Origin: Psoroptes ovis
Taxonomy: Eukaryota; Arthropoda; Arachnida; Sarcoptiformes; Psoroptidae
Assembly (NCBI GenBank): GCA_002943765.1
Contig: PQWQ01000033.1
Location: 315,001 to 379,000 of the forward strand
Direction: 5' to 3'
DNA length: 64,000 bases
A model generated the notes under the pieces. It worked only from the letters and a program-made list of their open reading frames with translations. It did no database searches and was not told the DNA's origin. Made by a program: the position numbers and the translations under genes. Positions 24,100 to 35,912 of this stretch are shown piece after piece. Position 1 is the stretch's first letter, and each line of letters opens with the position of its first letter.

Positions 24100-24783
24100 A
24101 TTCAAAAATCCAATATTTCATATTTAGATTCTCCCCTGAATAATAATTAATTTGATTTCAATGATCAAACATTAATCAGGCCATACGAACACACAGATCT
24201 CTTCTCTTGAGAGAAAATAAACAAATAAATGATTGAATCAAAGGGTTAACAACAGCCAAAAGCTAGCGCAACGATATTTCAAAAATAGATTGCGCAGTTT
24301 GTTGCCTTTGAAAGCTTTCATTTTTCAACAAATGATTAATCTGAACCCTTTTTGGCAATCATCAATCCAATCATCAGGCGAATTATCATCGGTAATTCAC
24401 CGGTAAATCACCTGATTGTCAAGCGATGGGCCCTCATCAATCGATCGTAGATCTGACATGATCCAATCATATAAGATCATATCAGATCATACCAGAGATT
24501 GGAGCTAAATCCTGAAGATATTCGAGACTAATCAATTGGCCTAACAGCGAATTTGGATTATTGTTACTAAGCTGGCTTTTGTCAATCCGTTAATCACTAA
24601 ATCAATCTGTCAAAACGGAGAGAAATTAGTCTTCAAATTACGAGTAATTTGAAATATATTTTTAGCTTCGAAGACATCGATTAGATCAATTATCATTGAT
24701 CAATCAATCGATTTTGAAATTTGAGATCGTCAAATGATCTGAGTCTATTCATATCATGTTGAACTGTCATAATTATCCTTTGT

Positions 24784-24808
24784 ATTAAAGGGTTAATTAA
24801 CCTTTTGC
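24784..24808. repeat. Short dyad AAAGGGTTAATTAACCTTTT
   Basis: Symmetry is perfect except for one arm base. It is a member of the AAAGG...CCTTT class. Confidence 0.65.
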
Positions 24809-24864
24809 TTAAAAATAAACACAATAATTTACTGGCGAAAATGTACCAAAAAATGTATGTAGCT

Positions 24865-24884
24865 TTCAAAGGGTTATACCTTTG
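24865..24884. repeat. Short dyad TCAAAGGGTTATACCTTTG
   Basis: CAAAGG and CCTTTG arms surround GTTATA. It lies 81 bp from the dyad at 24784. Confidence 0.65.
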
Positions 24885-25199
24885 TATTCATCATTTTCAG
24901 CTAAAGAATCGGTGATAATGGGTTTTTTTCTTTGATGATTATTTGAAAAAAGCCATTATTCTGATCAATCCATCCATGAATCGAATTGAAAACTGAACAA
25001 TTGAATCCTTTGAATCATTTGAATTTCGAGAAATTTCAAATGAAATTTCAATCTCAAAAAGTGATTAACTCCATGTGTACAAAACCAACCGAATACCTCA
25101 CAGAGGTCATCAAACACTCGAATAATGACAATTTCAATGAAAGGTTAAACAAACAAACAATGATTATTTCAATCAATTCGTCTGAATTCATTGTTTGTA

Positions 25200-25282
25200 T
25201 TAAGGTTGTCCGAAAAGTTCATTCCGCTTAATCCGATAGAGTTGTTCAATGAAAATCGGCCAAAACTTTCCGGACAACCTAA
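25200..25282. mobile_element. Mariner-type MITE, subfamily A
   Basis: TTAAGGTTGTCC ... GGACAACCTAA, close to the consensus throughout. Confidence 0.85.
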
Positions 25283-26147
25283 TACATTTCAACATATACA
25301 AATCCTATGGCAATTTTCTTGCTTTTATTTTGAGCAAAAAAAAAACCCCATGAGATAATTACCAATGTGTATTAAGAGGTTTATTTATTCAGGTTTTAAA
25401 ATCGATTTAGATTTCGGAATTAATTGGATTTGCAATCAATAATTTGACCAATTGATTTCGATTATTATCATTTAAAATAATTGGTTTTTTCATTATTTTC
25501 TACGAGAAATAATTGGCTTTGAATTCTTTTGTTTGTTTCAATTTCAATTATTACAAACTGATTTCAAGTGCTTGTAATCTGAAATAATCGAAAATAATAA
25601 TCATTCAAATACGATCAATGAACTCATTGAAATCTTCAATGTCTTCGATTTCGTATTACCTGTGCGAATTCTCGTGGAAATTCCAAAAAATTCGGAGACA
25701 ATCCTCAAATAATGACCCTAAACTCCAGCCAAAATCACACTCTAATGGCCAATTCTGGTTCAAATCTTCGACAGATCAGTTCAAAAGTGTCCATTAACCA
25801 GATTCATTAAATCATTAAGACGTAGACCACTTTGACCACCACCAGCCATTGATTGATGTCTCATTCGATCATCATTATTAATCTATTCATTCATCCATTT
25901 TATCCATTTATTATTATTGTCATCATCATCATCATTAACACCTTGTGTTGACCTTTTAATAGATCATAATACCTGTCAATATTTGATACCTAAAAATAAA
26001 TGAAATATAAACCTGTTAATGAGCCTCAATTTAATGAATTTTTTACCCCCATTGAAATTCCAAGTGAATGAATGGATCCGAAAATATTTCACATTTCAAG
26101 TCAATCAATGAATTCAAGCCATTCAATCCTTTCAATTCATTTCTATA

Positions 26148-26230
26148 TTAGATTGTCCGAAAAGTTCTGGCGGATTTTCATAAGCAACTCTATTGGTGAT
26201 TAAGCGGAATGAACTTTTCGGACAGCCTAA
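26148..26230. mobile_element. Mariner-type MITE, subfamily A (reverse orientation)
   Basis: TTAGATTGTCC ... GGACAGCCTAA, flanked on both sides by TA. Confidence 0.87.
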
Positions 26231-26478
26231 TATTTTAATGATTCTTCCATTTCAATGAATGAATGGATCCGAATTCAAAAGAATATTTCAATCATTTGTG
26301 GTAACAATAACAACACAACGACGACACATTCATTCATTCATTAAATTCATCAAACACATTTGAATGAATAAAAATACATTCAATTCAAATGAATTCAGTC
26401 TCTCGACACAATCAAATGGACAACAAACTTTTGTTTTGTTTCATTTATTGAAAGAAAATAATTTTGCTTTTGAACCAG

Positions 26479-26640
26479 TCGATGACGTATTTATACGTTT
26501 TTTGGACATTCCCCCTTAAACACATTTGACGTAGTACTACGTCTTGCTTTAGCATTAAAAACCAATAGGTATATGAAAAACGGCTGGCATCCGCCTGCAG
26601 AAATTCAGATTTTTTGGCGGCAGCCAAAACAACGAATTTT
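26479..26640 (+). repeat. TGACGT-rich interspersed repeat, copy 1
   Basis: Starts GTCGATGACGTATTTATACG, then 49 bp on carries the perfect 16-bp palindrome GACGTAGTACTACGTC (26528-26543). It ends in a dyad TTTTTGGC-ggca-GCCAAAA (about 26611-26630). The left half matches the copy at 40263 closely. Confidence 0.75.
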
Positions 26641-26919
26641 GAAAACCTTTATAATAATAGTCTTCCATTTACCTGTGTCTCTGCGTGTTGTGAATATCGA
26701 CATATTCACATGGCAACAAGCAAAACAAAGATGAAATTCAAGTTATATGCATGCATTGAATTCAATTGTTTTTTCAATTTTTCAAAAAAAACAACATGCG
26801 CAGCAGCATCAGTAATGGTTCACTGGTGGTTGTTTTTTAATCAAATAGTGGTGACCACGCCACGAACGCTGCTTGTTGTTCACCATTGTCTTCGTAACAT
26901 AAAATTCATTCAAGAAATA

Positions 26920-27002
26920 TTAGATTGTCCGAAAAGTTCTGGCGGATTTTCCGTGAGCAACTTTATTTAAAATAAGCGGAATAAATTTTTCGGACAACCT
27001 AA
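26920..27002. mobile_element. Mariner-type MITE, subfamily A (reverse orientation)
   Basis: TTAGATTGTCC ... GGACAACCTAA with TA on each flank. The centre is A/T-shifted relative to the consensus. Confidence 0.85.
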
Positions 27003-27590
27003 TACCCATAAGGTGACATATGTTGGATGTGTTTTTTTTTCAGTCTATGACTATGTATGTATGAATGTGTATGTGCATCACAATTCCAGCACATTCATTT
27101 CGATACATGTGTGCGCGCATAGCAAAAGCTTGCTTGAACAAAGCTTGCTGAGTGATGGTGATTCACGCAAGCTGCTGCTGCTGCTGCTTAGCTTAGCTTT
27201 GTGTGTTTGTGATAAAAAGGAAATTGATCAAATCAAAAGACAAACACAAAGAAAACATTTCGAAAAATAAAAGAGAAAACAGACGATTTGTGAGTAAGGT
27301 TTATACCTCTTAAACCTTAAAAAACAACAAACAGCACATCATCCATTGTGTATAAGTATTTCATTGTTTCATTTTTCGAATTAAATGATCAGTTTGATTA
27401 TCATTTCAATTCATTTCGAATTCAAATCAATTCAATATTTGACCACGCAAGCAACCGCAACAAGCTCATTGATTAATAACAACAACGTGCGTAATCAGTC
27501 TTTGTGTATTTTGTTTTTGATTAAGTTTGATTATCAGTGTCCAAAGTGTCAAGTAACTATTTTGAAAATTCATTAAACAATAACCATCTT

Positions 27591-27611
27591 GAAGTATCGC
27601 CGCGCTACTTC
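27591..27611. repeat. Dyad GAAGTA ... TACTTC with CGCCGCG centre
   Basis: Perfect 6-bp arms around TCGCCGCGC. The minus strand reads GAAGTAGCG, the first nine bases of the 35-bp-phased motif at 3583. Confidence 0.55.
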
Positions 27612-28276
27612 GACCCTTGAATCTGTCAAATCAATTGTTTAATCAGCTTTAAGCTTAAAATCATCGCAAAAACTTGCTGAATATCAATCGCTATAAGGTA
27701 TGTATCGCTATTTTCATCTCTTATTTATCTGAATTACCCGAAAATCTTCCAAAATCTCCGCGAATCTCCAAAATTTCACTAAAATTTCCCGTCAATTTCC
27801 CCAAATTTCTCTGAATCATCCGAAAATCCTTGGAAATCTTCGATATTTCTCTTATATTTCGATGATAATCACCCGAAAATACCTGTTAATTATTCGATCT
27901 TTGAGCAAGTATCAGGTCTTTATCAGACCAATATTTGATCTATTTATACTTATTGTAATCGATAGACCAATAACAATTGAAGCTTATGAAGCCCGAGTAA
28001 ATTGAATTAGATTTAATTACACATCTCTCTGTTAGTTTCAATCGGATCGATTGAAACATGTGATTATTATGATTGTAATTTGAATAATTCAATGTATTCA
28101 GAGCTCGAAAATAAGCTATTCTAACCTGTTGATTACTTTTGACATTTTTGACTGTTTATGATTCGAATTCATTCAGTCATTCAACACTCTTTCTTAGAGT
28201 TCGACATTTTCTCATATATCTCACAGATCTTAAAAATTCAAAGATCTTAAAATCCTAACAAATAAAAGGGTTATTC

Positions 28277-28357
28277 CTTTGCACTCGAACGGGCGACTAT
28301 ATTCACCAAAATTAGCCTATACGCTATGCATCTGCATGTAAAGCTTCGAGTGCAAAG
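28277..28357. repeat. Inverted pair CTTTGCACTCGAA / TTCGAGTGCAAAG
   Basis: Two perfect 13-bp arms (28277-28289 and 28345-28357) separated by 55 bp. GGGCG follows the left arm, linking it to the GGCGCC family. Confidence 0.75.
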
Positions 28358-29902
28358 AGTCCAATGAAATGTGTGTGATTTCTCTTTTAAAATTTCTTTT
28401 TAAGAAAATTTTCTTTAAGAAAATCACACATTCAAAAATATGAATCAAAAAATGAATTTTCACTTATTTAAATAAGTTCACAAATCACACAAATCGTTTG
28501 TTTGTTTTCAGATTTGTTTCAATTTTTCTCCGAAAAGCTTAAATGCATTCAAATATATTTAAAAATATTCACCCATAAGTCTTCGAGTCTTTGAAAATCT
28601 TTAAAATTTTTTCGAAAGTCTTCGACATTTCTTAGAAAGTCTTCGAAAGTCTAAGTGATTTTATTTAAGAAACTTCGAAATTCAACTTAATTCAATTCAC
28701 TCGAAAAACGTCGTCATTTTATTTGTGAAATAATTCAGAACTCTCTCAGCAAGTGATTCAGCAAGAGATATTCACCATAATTTTTGCTTGTGTATCTATT
28801 TCTGTGTTTGTACCCTTGTACGAATTGTTTCACCATTGTTTTACCTTTCAAAGACTCAAAAGTCCAATCAATCGATTGATTCAATTAATTCATATCGATT
28901 CATTCATCCATCGTTCAATTCAATTTTCACCTTAGAAATCATTGCCCATAGAAAATCAATGTAAGTAAGAAAAACTGGCGCAGTTTCTTCAAGAAATTTT
29001 TAAGAAATTCTACACTTATTCAACTGATTCAGCACTGAATCAGTTTGTTTCAAATGCAATGAATTCCATTGAATTATTTCAGAAAAACTTTATTCATAAA
29101 TCAATGAATAAATGAATGATGGTGGTAGTAATGATATTTCAAGGTTGACCAATCAATGCTTCGAAGCTTCGTAGCCTCGAAGCGCTTGTTGCTGTGATGT
29201 ATAACCTTCAAGACAATTTAATCATAAACATTTTATGATGATTTTTATGACAAATTTTGTCGTCTCAAATGTCTTATTCCTCTCCAAAGCACATTCCTTA
29301 AGATGCTTCTGTGTTCATCTTAATAGCTTGCGCGAGATGTTTGTAAGATCGTGTCCAGCGCACAATAAATTGCTCGATCGTGTACTAATTGCTTGTAATT
29401 GAAACCAATTACAAGCAATTAATTGTTTGAAGATGAAGAGTAATTCAAGTAATTTGAGAAATTCAAAGGTTCTTACCTCAAAACTGCTATGGTGACATTT
29501 GTGGCCCACAAATGTCGCCCAAATTACAAGTGTAATTATGACCACGAATAACGAAGAACTTCGGAGAACATTGAGTGCTTTGAGTGTCTTAATTATCATC
29601 ATTTCGATTCAATCATTCAAAGTCATAATTAAATCTTAATTAAAAAATTTGAGAAAATTTTTTATTATCATTATTTTCAATGACAATTGGCCTGTTGAAT
29701 GTCTTTATTTTTTAATGATGAATCAGTGACAATTATTAACATTTCGAGTGATGTTCCGCTCTCCATCATTATTAATACCATTAATGATGGAGTACAGACA
29801 CACAGTGTAAGCCACACTGAGCTGTGTGAGCCTTTCCCATGTGATGATTTTCAACGATTTCTTAATTAAACGAAGATCTTTAATTTGAATAAAAATCCGA
29901 GT

Positions 29903-29987
29903 CTCTTGCGCTCGACAGGCGCCTAAAGGGCGCCTCAATTTCAATGGTTTTCTACCAAAGCATCGATTACTCGTCGAGTGCAACGCC
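29903..29987. repeat. GGCGCC / CGAGTGCAA inverted-repeat element
   Basis: CTTGCGCTCGACAGGCGCCT with a second GGCGCCT 9 bp on, then GTCGAGTGCAACGCC at 29973-29987. The outer words TTGCRCTCGAC / GTCGAGTGCAA are inverted. Confidence 0.65.
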
Positions 29988-30600
29988 TAGATTAGATTGG
30001 ATTGTTAGCGTTTACACGTCAGTTTTGCCGTGTAAAATTTGATGGATTTGTTGCTTGATCTTAATCTCATAATTTGGCCTGAGAAGATTATTTTTTGACT
30101 TGATTTAGTTCAAATTAAGTTTGAACTTTTCACCATTCATTCATTTGAATTCCCTACAATTTCCTTGATTTAATTATATTCAATTACGAATGAACAATTA
30201 ACTCTTTGTTTTCGCAATTGAAAATAATGATGAAGCATACAACAAGCAACAACAACAACAACGTTTTAATAATGAATTATGTGACTTTTCATTGTTTGTA
30301 TATGTTCGGTTGTTTGATTTTCTATGATTCGTTTACACAATGATTGCAGCCAATTCGGCCACATTATTACTCATAAAAGTCCATTAAAATACGCATATAA
30401 ATCAAATAATTCAAAGAAATTAAAACAAAATTTATGTTCATTTAGAAATGATTGTCTTGATTAATAGACGTGTAATTATTATTAAAGATGATTTCATTCA
30501 TAAATCTTCAAAGGCAAAATTTATGTTTCGAAAATTATTTGTTTAAACACGTGAAAAATGACGTGTAAACACCAAAACATTCTTAGAATTTTAATAATTC

Positions 30601-30775
30601 GAGATTTCGGCCTCAAACTCGACCCTAAATTTGACCCCATCACTGATCATTTGACTTTCAAATTTGGCCGAACAAATGACAGTTATTCGGCCCCAAAATT
30701 TTACCGTACAAATAACGGTTATCTGGCCCCAAGATTTGACCATAAAATTGACGATTATTTGGCCTCAAATACACG
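30601..30775 (+). repeat. 36-bp tandem repeat, open in one frame (12-residue units)
   Basis: GGCC words sit at 30689, 30725 and 30761, exactly 36 bp apart, with one further unit and a longer diverged unit before them. In the plus frame from the ATG at 30558 to a stop at 30789-30791 the units read FKFGRTNDSYS, APKFYRTNNGYL, APRFDHKIDDYL. No stop or indel interrupts them. It may be a small coding exon or simply a minisatellite whose period is a multiple of three; no splice sites settle it. Confidence 0.6.
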
Positions 30776-31072
30776 TCTAATCATTGATTGAAAATGTCAT
30801 TAAACATTATCTGTTACATTACATTGACATTAATCATCAATTATTAGAAATTTCTAATAATAAAACTTTGATGAACAATGCAATTGGATATACAATCGAC
30901 TATAAAGACTATAGATCATCATCATCATTATTTGTATCCATTTTAAAATAATATCCATAGAAAACAATAATAATAAGTCAATGAAATCCATTCATCCGGC
31001 TCCAAGCTACAATGATAATAATCATTATTCGTATGATTATTATTAGTGTCAATCATCATTAGTCCATATGAA

Positions 31073-31152
31073 TAAGGTTGTCCGATAAGTTCTTGCCGAT
31101 TTTCTCACAATTCATTACGATATAATCGACAAAAACTTTTTGGACAACCTAA
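31073..31152. mobile_element. Mariner-type MITE, subfamily B
   Basis: TAAGGTTGTCCGATAAG ... GGACAACCTAA; internal TTGCCGATTTTCTCA typical of subfamily B. Confidence 0.85.
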
Positions 31153-32267
31153 TATATTGTTATGTTTCTCAAAATGGAAACAAAAATAAATGTCGTTTGA
31201 TGAGATCCTTGTTCAATGATAAAAACAATGAACAACAGCAATCAGTGTAAATGGCAAATCTTTAAGATTTGAAGATATTTAAAGGCATTCGAAGGCATTC
31301 AAAGACATTTTTCCAATGATATCATCGACACTACAGTCATAAGTCAATTCAGTACATTCGTTCATTGGTTCATTCAGTACTTGTTATTTGTCCCGAAATA
31401 ATAATAATGATCATAGACTAATGATATACATGAATGTATTTGGTTGCCATTATTTGTAGATCTATAGCCTTAAATACATGTTCGTAGATACATTCGGGCC
31501 GCCACAGCTATTATACCATTCACCGATTCCATGTCTATTATTATCTCTGTTGTTGTTTATGTATCTTTGATTATTTATATCTTTGATGTATTGATATGAC
31601 AATATCTTCAAAAATCTTTGATCATTCGAAGTCATTTATTTTCGGGTATTTTGTCAAATCTATTTTCAATCTTTATTCAATCATATGTTTGCTCGTATTC
31701 TTTGTTATGTTTGCATGTATAATCTTTGTATTTTCATGTATTATCTTACAAATGATATCCGATTGATACCATATGATTAGATGATATCAAATTGTTACCA
31801 TTCAATAGTAATATTGTTGTTGATGATGATGATGATGATCTACTTCAATGGCCTCAAAAACCGAAAATTTATAGCCTATTGGCCTCTTATTTTACGAAAA
31901 AAATTATTAAACTCATTATTGTTGTACCTTTGATTATCGTTTCGCAAAATAGATCATCCTCGTAGATTATATCCAAATTGAATTAGTTTGTCTGGATATT
32001 TGAGTTTCATTCAATTTCTTGAGATTGATGTCACATTAATCGTGAGTTGATTGAATTGAATTTGATTCGAACGATTAGATTGAAATGTCTTGAAATGAGA
32101 AAAGTTAATCCATCACTTCTCTCGATGCTTTCTTCTTGACAAATCCTTAATTTTGAAGGTGTATGTGCATGATGATGAGAAGATTTTACTAAATAACATC
32201 TTCAAATGATAATGATGATGATGATCCAAAGACGTCTTAGTTCAAGTACAGTGGCTAAATACATTAG

Positions 32268-32360
32268 TCAAAATACGTCAAAATTTTGTGTCTAAAAATG
32301 CCGCTGACGTAGCAGTACGTCGTGTTCGTCATTGCATCTTGAAAATTGCCGGCGTTTGTA
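32268..32360 (+). repeat. TGACGT-rich interspersed repeat, copy 2 (diverged)
   Basis: Carries GACGTAGCAGTACGTC (32306-32321) and, 35 bp after the start of that word, GAAAATTGCCGGCGTTTG. The matching spacing in the 40263 copy is 34 bp. The left part is weak. Confidence 0.65.
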
Positions 32361-34539
32361 GGCATAAAAAAAATTACAATTTTATGCTAAAATTTCACAA
32401 TTTTCTCGTATATTTTTCAATTTTCGAAAGGATTATTGTTAATCAAAGATTTCATTTTTATTATTTTTCCCATTAAAATTCAAATTCATTAATTTTTGCT
32501 TGCTTGTTTTCCATATTTTTGTAAAACAACAAAAAAATAATTAAAATATCAAATTTCTTCATTCATTTTCTATGAATAAATGAATAATTATTCATAGACA
32601 ATCTTGGATTCGAGAGAAAAATTTCCATGGAAAATCTTTGAACATTTTCATGGTGAATTCAAATTATTCAAAATTCAAATTAATTTTTTCACGAATTGAT
32701 TCAGTAGGAATGAAAAACCATGCGAGAAGTAGCAGCATTTCGATTAATTACCCCAGTAATTAGCGTCATTCATGACTTAACTTGACAACATGTGCTGCCT
32801 CATTCATTCGATCAATGACTGATTGTAAACAATGAATCAAAAATCAATTAATCATCAATTTCAAAACTGTCAAATTTCTTCAAATTTCAAATTTTTCCAA
32901 TTTCCCGCCATTGAATCATTCATTGAATTACTTGATATTTGAGTCATTCATTGCCAATCGCACGATCATTGTTCATGATGTATTGAATGGTTAATAATGA
33001 TGTTTGAATATGAATAATTCAAATTAATAATTATGATTGAAAGCCTTTAAAAACCTTCAAATTGAGTGAAAAGTCTTTGATTTTTCAAATTTTTCAATTT
33101 TCAAATTTAAATTTTTTTTTTTTTTTTTTTTGATAATTAATCGATAATTTATTCAATTTTGAGAAAAATATCGATTGTTTTATGTTTCCCTAAAAAAACT
33201 ATTGATGCTATCGATAGTCGATGAAAGACAATAGCCTGAAATTGAAATCGATGCTTTTTCCCGCCTTTATTCTCATTTATTGTTTGTTTGTGTGCCTTTG
33301 TGGCTTTGTTTTTTGAAATTTTTGAATATTTTTGAATAATTTTGATTATTTTGAATCAATTAAACCATTTCAAACCATTTAAATTGTTTTGTTTTGATCA
33401 AATATCAATGAATTTCAACAAATTCAATGGATTTATTTGATTTTTCATTCACAAGTCTGTTTGATTGGTCACCATTGACAACCAGTCAAAATATCATTAT
33501 TAGCCAGTTCAATTGACAGACAGTTGATAGGTGTGACAGTTCTGTGATATGATAAACAATTGTCAAACAATTGAATTTTGCTTAAATGAATGTAAACAAA
33601 TGAAATAGAATTGAATGAATCATCATTTTGAATTCAAGATTATTCGAGACAATCGTTCAATTGTAAATGTTTCAAATAAATGACTTGTGAATCTCAAATG
33701 TATAACCTTTGAGCAGCTTTTAGTTAAATATTCTAATAAACACGTTCAACCAATAAACACTTTGATCAAATACATTCTGTGTCAGTGCCCTTCAACGCGA
33801 TTAGCACGTGCAAATTGTTTAAAATTGAAACTAAATTAAAATTGAAATTGAAATCAAAATCATTCAACCAGGTAAAATTTAAATTTAAAATTTTAATTAA
33901 AATTTTGACTAAACATCCTTGGCTATTTGTTTATATTTGAAACAGCTGATTAAATTCCGTAAGAAAATTCGATCATTTCAAACTGGTAATCAATCATTGT
34001 GTTAACCATGACCAATTTGTGATAATTGAATGATTATAGATTAATGAAAAAAACAAGCATAGATTCACGGGTGACAAATTTCGAATTTGCTGACATATTT
34101 GCCCCATTCATTCTCAAATGCTTCGTGTCTGTGAATTTTTCAAATCAATTTAATGTATTTTCAATGTGATATTTCACAATCAAATTGAATTAAATTTCAC
34201 TTTAATTCAATTCAATTCACAAATATAAAATAATCAATCATTATTTATGCATAGTCATTCATTCGAATTGAACTATTGAATTGGATTCAATTGTTCAATA
34301 ATTATATCTATGTGTTGTATTTGTGAATGACTTGGATTCATATATTTTCTCCCCCATGTCTTACTCAGTGATTGATTTACCTGTGAATTTAATTAGTTTC
34401 ATTGATTAAACAATCAATTTTCGACTTGTTTACCCCTTTCAAATTTCACTTTTATTTTCATTTCATTGATCATTGATTAATGATCATTGATTTATGATCG
34501 AATTTTAATTAATCGATCTATTTTCTTGAATTTTTGCAG

Positions 34540-34588
34540 AATCCTTCGCCACTATCGAATTCGATATTCGTAAATCCATCTCTAAAAG
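34540..34588 (+). other. Probable 5' non-coding exon
   Basis: Bounded by TTTTTGCAG on the left and AAAAG|GTAAGT on the right, 66 bp before the next exon. A possible earlier first exon ends at CAACCAG|GTAAAA (33871), after an arthropod-style initiator TCAGT (33782-33786). All of this is splice-signal reading without transcript support. Confidence 0.4.
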
Positions 34589-34654
34589 GTAAGTTTCATT
34601 GAATTTTGATTTGTAACGTCTTAGTTTTAATTGAAATTTCTGTCATTTTTCTAG

Positions 34655-34785
34655 GACCAAGTCGATTAATTCAAAATATTCATCTATTTCTCGTCGATTC
34701 TTCAATCAACCACCTTAAACAGCAACAGCAAAATGACTTCAACTGAATTCCATGTCGGCATTTTTGGTAACCGTCCATCATCCAG
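34655..34785 (+). CDS. First coding exon of a long-intron gene; weak resemblance to Jupiter/JPT1
   Basis: An acceptor (TTTTTCTAG) opens the exon. After 78 bp of leader the ATG at 34733 lies in a good context (AGCAAAATG), and 17 codons plus two bases follow to CCAG|GTAGGT. The peptide reads MTSTEFHVGIFGNRPSSR if the split codon is completed as Arg. Spacing of MT-T-F, G, N-R and SSR before a splice recalls the N-terminus of JPT1/Jupiter microtubule-associated proteins, whose next residues are VLRPPGG. I looked for that continuation on the plus strand to the window's end and did not find it, so the rest of the gene is either beyond 64 kb or the resemblance is accidental. Only the partial N-terminus is in view. 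Confidence 0.45.
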
Positions 34786-35106
34786 GTAGGTTTTCGATTT
34801 TTTTTCGCGCTTTAGCAGTTTAAAATTAAAAATTTGAAAATTACTTTGAATCTCGAACAACAGATGGCGCATCTGTTGCTGTAATTTTGAATTTTTCTAA
34901 ATTCAAATTTTTATGAAAATACTTTGATTACTTAAATTCAATTACAAATTTTTAAATCAATTCAATGCCTGTATGAATTGATCATTCTTTAAATGCCTCT
35001 CCATTTAAGCTGATAATCCAATAATCCTAACTCATTAAACAATCTTTGACTAAATCAATTGATTATATTTGATCACTACGCTTTAGAACATTGAACGAAC
35101 ACTAAT

Positions 35107-35127
35107 TCAAAGGTATAAACCTTTGAT
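35107..35127. repeat. Short dyad TCAAAGGTATAAACCTTTGA
   Basis: Arms TCAAAGG / CCTTTGA are perfectly complementary around TATAAA. Best-preserved example of the class. Confidence 0.7.
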
Positions 35128-35853
35128 TTGATGAATTAAGGTCAATTTTTGGCCAGATTTTTCCTTAATTTTTGATGTATAATCTTGTCAAATCTTGACA
35201 TTATCTCCATGAGAAAATTGTGTAAAAGGGTAACACCCTGAATATCTTAGAATTTTGTTCAAAATTCGAACGAAATTTCTGCCACTCAAAGACTACAACC
35301 ATTCAAAATAATCATTGCTCGATTACCATGGTTATCACATTGGTTCATTTCTTTTGATTTTTTGATTTCGAAGTAACCATTCAAAAGCTCTAATTATGAT
35401 CAGAAGAAAGAATTCTTTCGTATTTATTTCGATTTATACGAATGTCAATCAAACATTGTTTGAATGGGAAAATAATAAAAGATATCACACCTTAATGGTG
35501 TTTCTTAGTGTCGATCATAGATATGGTTGTAAATGCATAGATTTGCCACAAGATTTATTGCCTGTGATCATTCGAATCACCGATGATGATCACCGTAAGC
35601 TCAGTTATGATGAATTTCAACTTTTAAAAAGGTTACGAGCTTGAACATGATGCGCTAGCTGCTGCTGATGCTGCTGCGTTTGATATATCATTAAGCATCC
35701 ACGGTGTGGATGGTGGAGATGATGATGGCAAAGATGATCATCATCAATTTTATATGATTAATTCAATGTTATATTCTATGAAAATGATAATATCCAATGA
35801 TGTAATTGTAAAAAAATCATAATTATAATCTTTCAGATGATTTATATAAGTGT

Positions 35854-35912
35854 AATCACAGGTATGTACCTGTGATACAAGTGTGTGTAATCACAGGTAT
35901 GCAAGCCTGATG
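35854..35912. repeat. Palindrome ATCACAGGTA/TACCTGTGAT with a repeated half
   Basis: ATCACAGGTA-TG-TACCTGTGAT (35854-35875) is a perfect palindrome. AATCACAGGTATG recurs at 35889, followed by GCAAGCCTGAT, a decayed right arm. Confidence 0.7.

Larger units (their letters stand above)
19173..34539. other. Long gene-poor region rich in short repeats
   Basis: About 15 kb without an exon I can defend. It contains nine mariner-type MITEs (19697 to 31073), two copies of a TGACGT-rich repeat (26479, 32268), two GGCGCC/CGAGTGCAAAG inverted pairs (28277, 29903), a 36-bp in-frame tandem repeat (30601), many short dyads, and A- or T-runs (for example 21158-21174 and 33112-33132). Strong donor-like GTAAGTAAG at 28961 could end a non-coding exon, but no partner acceptor is evident. 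Confidence 0.5.

Noticed and set aside
26614..26970. 118-codon plus-strand frame, and a minus-strand partner at 26445-26627, both beginning MAAAK
   Set aside because: The shared start comes from a DNA dyad in the TGACGT repeat (TTTTGGC..GCCAAAA), and the plus frame ends inside a MITE.
35396..35644. 82-codon frame with protein-like charge pattern
   Set aside because: Composition is suggestive, but there is no homology I recognise, no flanking splice pair and no promoter. It is mentioned in the region entry only.
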